DNA from: Hordeum vulgare subsp. vulgare
Taxonomy: Eukaryota > Streptophyta > Magnoliopsida > Poales > Poaceae
Assembly (NCBI RefSeq): GCF_904849725.1
Contig: NC_058524.1
Span: forward strand, 548,393,763-548,457,762
Length of the DNA: 64,000 nucleotides
Direction of reading: 5' to 3'
Under the pieces are notes generated by a model, which was given only the letters and a program-made list of their open reading frames with translations, was not told where the DNA came from and did not search any database. Every line of letters begins with the position of its first letter. The first letter of the stretch is position 1. Below, one piece after another: positions 57,902 through 64,000 of this stretch. A program made the translations under genes and the position numbers.

Positions 57902-60900
57902 TACTAAATAGTGGACCTTGCATGAGCTTCAGATTTCTTAGGAGAACAATGACAATCATGAACGAAAGGTATGCGGGGATAATAACTGCTATATGGGAGG
58001 GTAAAACATTGCAACTTTCCTTGGTTTACAAACAGTGGTAGAATATTACTAATCTAAACCGGACAAATAAAATAACTGAGGACAAGGCAGGGAAATCCAT
58101 CTAGCCTTGCATACAGAGGAACACACCGTCTAGTCAAGCACTACAAACTGAGAGAAGTAATCACATCTTCCAGTATAGCATAAGAATCTTTCCCTATATT
58201 TTGTCCAAACTCTTACCAAACTTGAGAGAAATTAATGCCATAAAGTTCATAACTGAAAGACAATATATCATATCAGTTGCAGCCATATTTGTTTTCATCA
58301 TATCTGAACACACACCTGCACTTGTTCTCCTTTTGCACCATGAATTTTTTTTTGTGATATGAGCAAAAGGAGTTCGCTTCCATGGTTTTGTTCCAGCGCC
58401 ATTCTCAATGCTCTGTTCATTCACATGCAATGGAATTATCTGTACCATTATATATGTACAAGATGCATAATAAAAAAATTAGACACGCACCCTGGGTACT
58501 GATCATCAATAATTTTTCTTCGTTCAATAGTCAGTAGTTCAACTATCTAGAAAGCATGATTAGCAGAGGATTAGAGCTAACAAACATAGATTAGTTGATG
58601 ATACTCAATTATTAGAGGAGTTGGAGCAGGAAATCAAGTGACCGGACCTGAACTGCAAGCAAACCCAAAAAGCGTGGCTTGTCAAAGAGGTGAGCGCCGG
58701 TGCCAAATGCTTCATATCATCCTGTCCAAGTTCGAGAAATAAGCAACTCTGAACTCCATTGAAAACATACTTCTAAAATATTAAATCGGTTGACACAACA
58801 CATAATGAATGTTTATTTGTGACTTGTGAGGCTGCCTTTTTGCAGGAGTGGATCGGAGAATTTCTAGCTTCCCATATACAACAGTGCAAATTAACCCCAA
58901 GAAAAGCAAGTGAGGCTACCTTTTTTGCACGAAGCTAGTGAATGCATCAAGCTGAGTGCAATGAACTTTTGCTCAACCACGCACAAAAATATTCCTTTAT
59001 GTATTGATGAACTAACATGCACCACATACCTCCTGTCTAAATTTTACTGCTCGTCGTCATCTATATCTCTACTACCTAAACTCACTCTAGCCATCTGAAA
59101 TTAGATGTCGATAACCAGTTGACTTGCAACTGAAGTCTACCATGATACATACAATTTATAGTAAATTTAACATGAAGAAAAACAATTTTAGGGAAAAAGG
59201 AACATCACTTATGACAATACATGAATTAGTAACACAAAATTTCCTTTGTCTTCAAAAATATGTATTCAACCAGCTGGAACTGGGACCAAGATGATTACAG
59301 AATACGAACATCACTTATCACCGATGAAGTGTTGAAAACTTTTGATATTAGTAGTATGAACTTTAAGCAGCCAAATCTTCAGTGCACTGCTAGGTTTTGT
59401 GCTAATCTAATAAAAAGAAATCATAAAAAATACAGGTTTTGCCCCCTATCCTGAAGCTACTTATATGCTCTCTAGGAACATAGTCCTACAGACGAAACAA
59501 ACAGCAACGACATTGCAGTGGGGGGAGGTTCATGTGTATGTACCAGATGTACTTGGCGACGACCCCGTTGGTCCCGATGGCGAGGGCCGGATCCTTGAAC
59601 TCGGATGCTCCTCAAGGCACCATCACACGGACAATGATATACCAGGGGACAAGACAGATTGCAAAAGAGGGGACAGAGGGTTCTGCACATAAGAGGAGAA
59701 TGCCTTACTCGTCTCCAGTTTGACGTTTTTGCAATCACAAATATTCCATTGTATCACAGTTCTTCAATTGAATATATGTTTCATTCAATTTCAGCATGTT
59801 CTGAATCTTTATTGCCTAGAATGAAAAATGGAAGCGTTATTCCATAAGAGAAGCAAATCAAAATGATTTCCCTACACTTCCATATAAGCTTGGTATTTAA
59901 GAAGCCACACTTTCATTTCAAGAAAATTCACCTACATCAACTGATTCACCTTTCCCTTGGCGTGCACTCAAAGTCTTCTCAACTCCTAAACGCAAAGACA
60001 TGCTCGCGTATATTGACATGTCAATTGACTTTTAGCCATAGAAAACTGCTGAATCCAGCATGCATAACATGAACAGCAAAAAAGAACCAGTATTAAAAGA
60101 ATACATGAACATAAATCATTAATTTATCTTCAGTTAGCTACACATACTGCATGGTGAGGCATCTTCAGAACTTTAGATGATTGTTGGTTTAAGTTATATT
60201 GGCCGTTGTAGCATGAAGCTTGATTTTGAGAGCACACACATGATAAGAATGGATACAGAGCACATATTTTGGTTTCCATGTTCCTGTAAAAGTACTAACC
60301 AGCAATTTGATCAAATAAGGATCATGTAAGGACCTAACGATGTTCCGGTAAATGAAGCCAAGAACTGTCGTTACTAAGCGCACCTCTGCACGTACAAATC
60401 TGAAATTGTGTACCTTCAATCTACTCCATGATTAAGTTCTTCGTGCCAGGAGAAGAGATGACAAGATCTCTCTCATTGTCTGCTCGGGTACGTCAGTTCT
60501 ATCATGGTGGGTTCTAATAAATCTATAGAAATAAAATGTATGGTGGGTTCTAATAAATCTGCTTAGGTACATCAGTTCTATCATGGTGGGTTCTATCATG
60601 ATTAAAGCTTCAAGTACATAAGTTCTGCTCAGGAAAATACAATGATCTCTGAAGAAATTGTCTGCTCCAGACTGACGAACTGCAACATTAGTACTGACTT
60701 CTAATAAAATTCGACCAACAGCGTGTCAATCAATATCAAATCTCTTGCATAGTAAGATGGGCTGGACAAGAAAAACACACCATGCCCATGCAATGCAAGG
60801 AGGAAGAAGGCCGCCATCCATGACCCTAGGGGATGGAGTGGCGGAGAGGGGAGGAATCACCTGGGGAAGATAGGCTGCCGGAGGAAGACGCCGACATTGA

Positions 60901-61101
60901 AGCTCCGGCAGCGGCTGGGCGCTAAAGATCGGCGGCGGGCTCCTCCTCTCCTCTCCTCTCGTCTGTCTCTGCGTCTCGCCAGATCCGTTCCGCGTGGGTG
61001 CCTCAAGGCTGGCTATCCGCGTGTATAGAGAGGGATCGACGGGGTTTCGAGAGCCACCAGGGAGCCTCTTTCCGCGGCAGCGTGGCTGGGAAGCGGGGTG
61101 G

Positions 61102-61416
61102 CTATGCGTCGGCGCGAGGGCGGCGAGGGGCATGTGCAGCGGCGAGGCGGGGGCGCGAGGGGGCCAGTCGGCGGCCTGGCGGCCGCGGCGCGCGCGAGGT
61201 GGCGGAGGGAATGGCGCGGGCGCGGCGGGCGGGCGAGCGTGGAGGGCGCGGCGAGGAAAGAGGCGGCGGCCGCGGGCTCGGCGAGGCGGGGGGCGCGAGG
61301 TGGCCGGTCGACGGCCTGGCGGCCGCGGCGCGCGCGAGGTGGCGGAGGGAATGGCGCGGGCGCGGCCGGCGGGCGAGCGGGGAGGGAGCGGGGAGGAAGG
61401 AGGCGGTGGCGGCCAT
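61102..61416 (-). pseudogene. Transit-peptide-like open frame near the Helitron 5' end
   Basis: From the ATG at 61416 the frame reads MAATASFLPAPSPLARRPRP and continues Ser/Ala/Pro/Arg-rich for 104 residues without acidic residues in its first half, as in plastid or mitochondrial targeting peptides. It contains an internal duplication (RARAIPSATSRAPRPPGRR and its variant), caused by the DNA repeat at 61152-61380. High GC content alone can give such a frame, so this may not be a real exon. Confidence 0.3.
61152..61380. repeat. Duplicated GC-rich segment of about 140 bp
   Basis: GGCGGCCTGGCGGCCGCGGC and the following GCGCGAGGTGGCGGAGGGAA occur twice about 145 bp apart, forming an imperfect tandem duplication. 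Confidence 0.8.
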
Positions 61417-61603
61417 TTGTGATGATTTTTGAAAGGAGAGAGACGAGATCGGGAACGAGGGGTGGGGAGAGGTGGGGTGGGAAAGTGGCAGTTTTTTTCT
61501 AGCAACAAGGGGTGGGAAAGGTGGACTCGTTCTGGGGCGGAATGGGAGGTCGAACCAGCTGGTTGAACCATCACGACGTTCGATCCTGCTTTAATAGTAG
61601 AGA

Positions 61604-62429
61604 TTATATGTGCATAAATCCCGCATCTAGACCACGCGCGTGTTGTGTTGATTGCTGTTTATAAATATGTGTTGTTGTCTTAAAGTGTCGTTGTTTATAT
61701 ATTATTATCAAGATTTATTGTTTATGACTATGTAATACTCGAATTGATGCATGATGGGTACACGTTTATCCTGACTGATGATGGGTACGAAAAAAAATGT
61801 TGTGGCCTGGATATCTCGGCGGAATTTCCTGGCGGCCTATAGCGTTTGAATTCTATGTGACCTATAGTGACCTATAGTTGGGTCTTTTGGTTTTAAAAAG
61901 TATTAAAACAATGGGCCATATTACCTTTGTCTTCTGATTAGGCGCCAGGAAGCTGCCAGGCGTGGAAATATGGATGCCTGGACAAGGCTGAGTACATTGC
62001 CTGGGCTAGGTACTTCTTTTGAGGGGTAACCTGGGCTAAGTACTCGATATTATACTCCCTCCATAAATTAATATAAAAGCAGGTAGATCACTATTAACAT
62101 TTTTATATTAATTTACAGAGGAAATATTATTTTATTTAACTAGGCCAGGCTAATCATGTTGCTGAAAAGGGTCAGACCAGGCAATCATTTTTCTTCCGAG
62201 GACACCAACCGAACAGTTCCCGGGGAAGTCCAAGGAAATGTCAGTCCAGGCGTGTTGTGGTATGGATATAATCCAAACTGACCCAATATCAGTGCATGTA
62301 TAGACGAAAGCTCCGACGTCATTTGCATCTCATGGCTTGCAACGAAAGCGATCCATACGTGCGCCTAAGGGCCAGTACTGTCCAGATTTTGATTCTCGCG
62401 AGTCTCAACTGACACCGTGAAGGTGCCGA

Positions 62430-62432
<3 letters not shown>
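61604..62432. other. Intergenic DNA with a degenerate Stowaway
   Basis: No gene is seen. A likely Stowaway (CTCCCTCCATAAATTAATAT at 62055 to about 62127) is the only recognised element. Confidence 0.4.
62055..62127. mobile_element. Short Stowaway-type MITE
   Basis: CTCCCTCCATAAATTAATAT is answered by ATATTAATTTACAGAGGAAA, an imperfect inverted repeat flanked by TA, about 73 bp long. Confidence 0.7.

Positions 62433-62495
<63 letters not shown>
62433..62495. repeat. (AT)n microsatellite
   Basis: About 31 uninterrupted AT dinucleotides. Confidence 0.97.
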
Positions 62496-62496
<1 letters not shown>

Positions 62497-62499
62497 CCC

Positions 62500-63510
62500 T
62501 CGACCTCGTCTTGGCCTGGCAATGTGGAAGTGAGCTTGAGCGAGTGTGTGTGAAGATGTTGGCGTCTGCGAGGAGGATCTTTGTCTGGCTTGTGTTACCG
62601 AAGGATCAATGGGCTTTGCAGCTCACGACATTGAGGGAGAGCGCGATGGGGCGATGCTTGGGATCAAGATCGGTGAGGTCGATGGCCTTGTAGTGGTGGT
62701 GGCGGAGGAGCTGGTGGTGTAGGATGGAGGGGTGGAGAATGTGAATAAGGAGGTGGTGGGGGTGGTACCAGTAGTGGAGGAGGAAGAGGTGGATGAGGCG
62801 GTACTTGCCAGAGTAATGGCGAGACATGAAGATGTGCAAGTAACAACGACGACTGTGTTACATGTTGAGGAATTCGGGATGGTGGACACAACTATGAAAT
62901 GATGATGATAAATTAGCAATGAAAATAAAAAGCCGATGTGGCGTGGTGGCAATGCGCAAGGCTGCGTGGGTGGTAGCATATGTGGTAATGGTGGAGGTGG
63001 GGCTAGTGACAATAGTGATGGTGTTGTTGTTGGTGGAAACATATGTAGTAGTAGTTAGTGTGCCAATCACCTTCATAGGAATTGTGGGAACATAAAAAAC
63101 AAAGTTCAACATGCCATCGTTGAAGAAAATCATTCGAGTGCCCATGAATGGTGAGGGCGAGGCATTACTAGAGGTCTTCCCGTCACACGCTTAGGCAGTG
63201 GCTATCCTAACTCGATACAAGAATATGCCGGAGAGGCAGTTCAATAAGACGACGAATCAAGAGGGCTTTCTCGGCCAATACTTCGATAAGCTCCAGGCCA
63301 AGGGCTACAAGTTCAAGGGAGTCTGCAAAGACAACAAGACAAGAATCCTCTACACAAGTCCTTGCGCAGAAGCAACTTCTCAACCCTCGGTTGCCTCAAA
63401 ATCGAGGATCTCACTAATGTTGTACGAAAGCAAGAGGCGATCCTCCAAAGCATGGGTGAAAGCATCACAAAAATAAGCAGCCAACCAGTGTCCAATCCCC
63501 AGGAGCCATT
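62500..63510. other. Unassigned DNA with GTGG-rich low complexity
   Basis: From 62640 to 63050 the plus strand is rich in GTGG/GGTG triplets. A 92-codon frame at 63198-63476 (MAILTRYKNMPERQFNKTTN...) is uninterrupted but not recognised; because it lies next to an LTR it may be retrotransposon-derived. Confidence 0.35.
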
Positions 63511-63514
63511 GATA

Positions 63515-64000
63515 CTTGTGATCTGCGTTGCGTTCTCCTGAAAAGGAATGGATGATGCAACAAAATATAGATAAGTATTTCTCTTAGTAGAGAACCATGG
63601 TTTATCGAACCAATAGGAGTAACAACCAACCCCCGTCTTCAGCGGCTACACACAAAAGAGCAAACACTTGTACCCAACATGGACAAGAGGGTTGCCAATT
63701 CCCTTGGACTCATTATTTGCAAATTTGTAAATAGTGTGTTTGGTAGTAGGTAATTGTAAATTGCAAAATAAAAACGTAAATAAGAACAACAAGATATTGT
63801 AGCATTTGTAAACTTATAAGTAAATAGACCCCGGGGCCATAGTTTTCCCTAGTGGCATCTCTCAAGAAAGTAAGCATACGGTGGGTAAACAAATTGTTGT
63901 TGGGTAATTGATAGAAAAATGCATAGTTATGTGATATTCACGGCAATGATCATGTGCATATAGGCACCACGACCACGTCCATAAGCAAATAGACCGACTC
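63515..64000 (-). mobile_element. Partial LTR at right edge, related to the 29672-31223 LTR
   Basis: From about 63515 the sequence follows the solo LTR at 29672 in the same orientation (AAGTATTTCTC, then GTACCCAACATGGACAAG, then AGACCCCGGGGCCATAG, then GGTGGGTAAACAAATT). It is diverged by substitutions and small indels and runs off the window. The left boundary is approximate. Confidence 0.65.

Larger units (their letters stand above)
54404..61603 (-). mobile_element. Helitron, 7200 bp, carrying gene fragments
   Basis: On the minus strand it starts TCTCTACTATTAAAGCAGG at 61603 after a host A. It ends in CTAG at 54407-54404 before a host T. Ten bases inside the 3' end is a perfect hairpin (CCGTG/CACGG with a 6-nt loop, 54416-54431). 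TC start, CTRR end, 3' hairpin, A-T insertion and no target duplication together define Helitrons. There is no Rep/helicase gene, so it is non-autonomous. Cargo: a splicing-factor-like first exon (56695-56148), a transit-peptide-like frame (61416-61102), and a possible exon near 59680-59530 containing EFKDPALAIGTNGVVAKYIW with an adjacent stop, family unknown. The fragments all lie on the same strand as the Helitron. Confidence 0.78.

Noticed and set aside
60726..61574. 282-codon minus-strand frame at the Helitron start
   Set aside because: It begins at the Helitron edge, changes composition several times and overlaps other long frames; only the shorter transit-peptide-like frame is worth noting.

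Overview
The window is nuclear DNA from a grass, almost certainly a Triticeae species (wheat, barley or Aegilops). Three things point there. Genes are spliced and sparse. Stowaway MITEs carry the CTCCCTCCGTTCC terminus. Most of the sequence is nested transposons of types abundant in Triticeae (long solo LTRs, PIF/Harbinger, Mutator-like, Helitron). All calls come from reading the sequence; no database was searched.

Two host genes are intact. On the minus strand at 7367-5588 is a three-exon bZIP60-type gene, the membrane-tethered unfolded-protein-response factor activated by IRE1 mRNA splicing. On the plus strand at 41376-51026 is a 16-exon gene for CDC27/APC3 (HOBBIT), a TPR subunit of the anaphase-promoting complex; its exons join in frame to 758 residues. 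The genes are divergently arranged, and about 34 kb of transposable elements separate their start codons. From memory, not verified, their rice counterparts are close neighbours on chromosome 6.

Layout: 1-1.4 kb, decayed retrotransposon DNA; 1.46-3.57 kb, a complete but dead PIF/Harbinger element inside or beside a CACTA terminus (end at 4043); 5.6-7.4 kb, bZIP60; 7.7-18.9 kb, a probable Helitron containing a 4.7-kb solo LTR; 19.6-20.2 kb, a small Harbinger element; 22.5-32.4 kb, a formerly autonomous Harbinger element with a Myb/SANT-like gene and a DDE transposase gene, each split by a solo LTR; 32.47-40.87 kb, four Harbinger/Tourist elements end to end sharing TTA target duplications, the last holding a Stowaway that holds a 4-kb Mutator-like element with a plant-mobile-domain gene; 41.4-51.0 kb, CDC27 with MITEs in its introns; 52.0-54.1 kb, a second Mutator-like element; 54.4-61.6 kb, a Helitron carrying a first-exon fragment of a splicing-factor-like gene; 62-64 kb, simple repeats and a partial LTR.

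The less expected signals are: tRNA-like pairs of A and B boxes at matching places in the two long LTRs; a terminal stem-loop in the same LTRs with a compensatory base-pair change; the chain of Harbinger elements sharing TTA junctions; and the Mutator-like element carrying a plant-mobile-domain gene between TIRs built of small palindromes.
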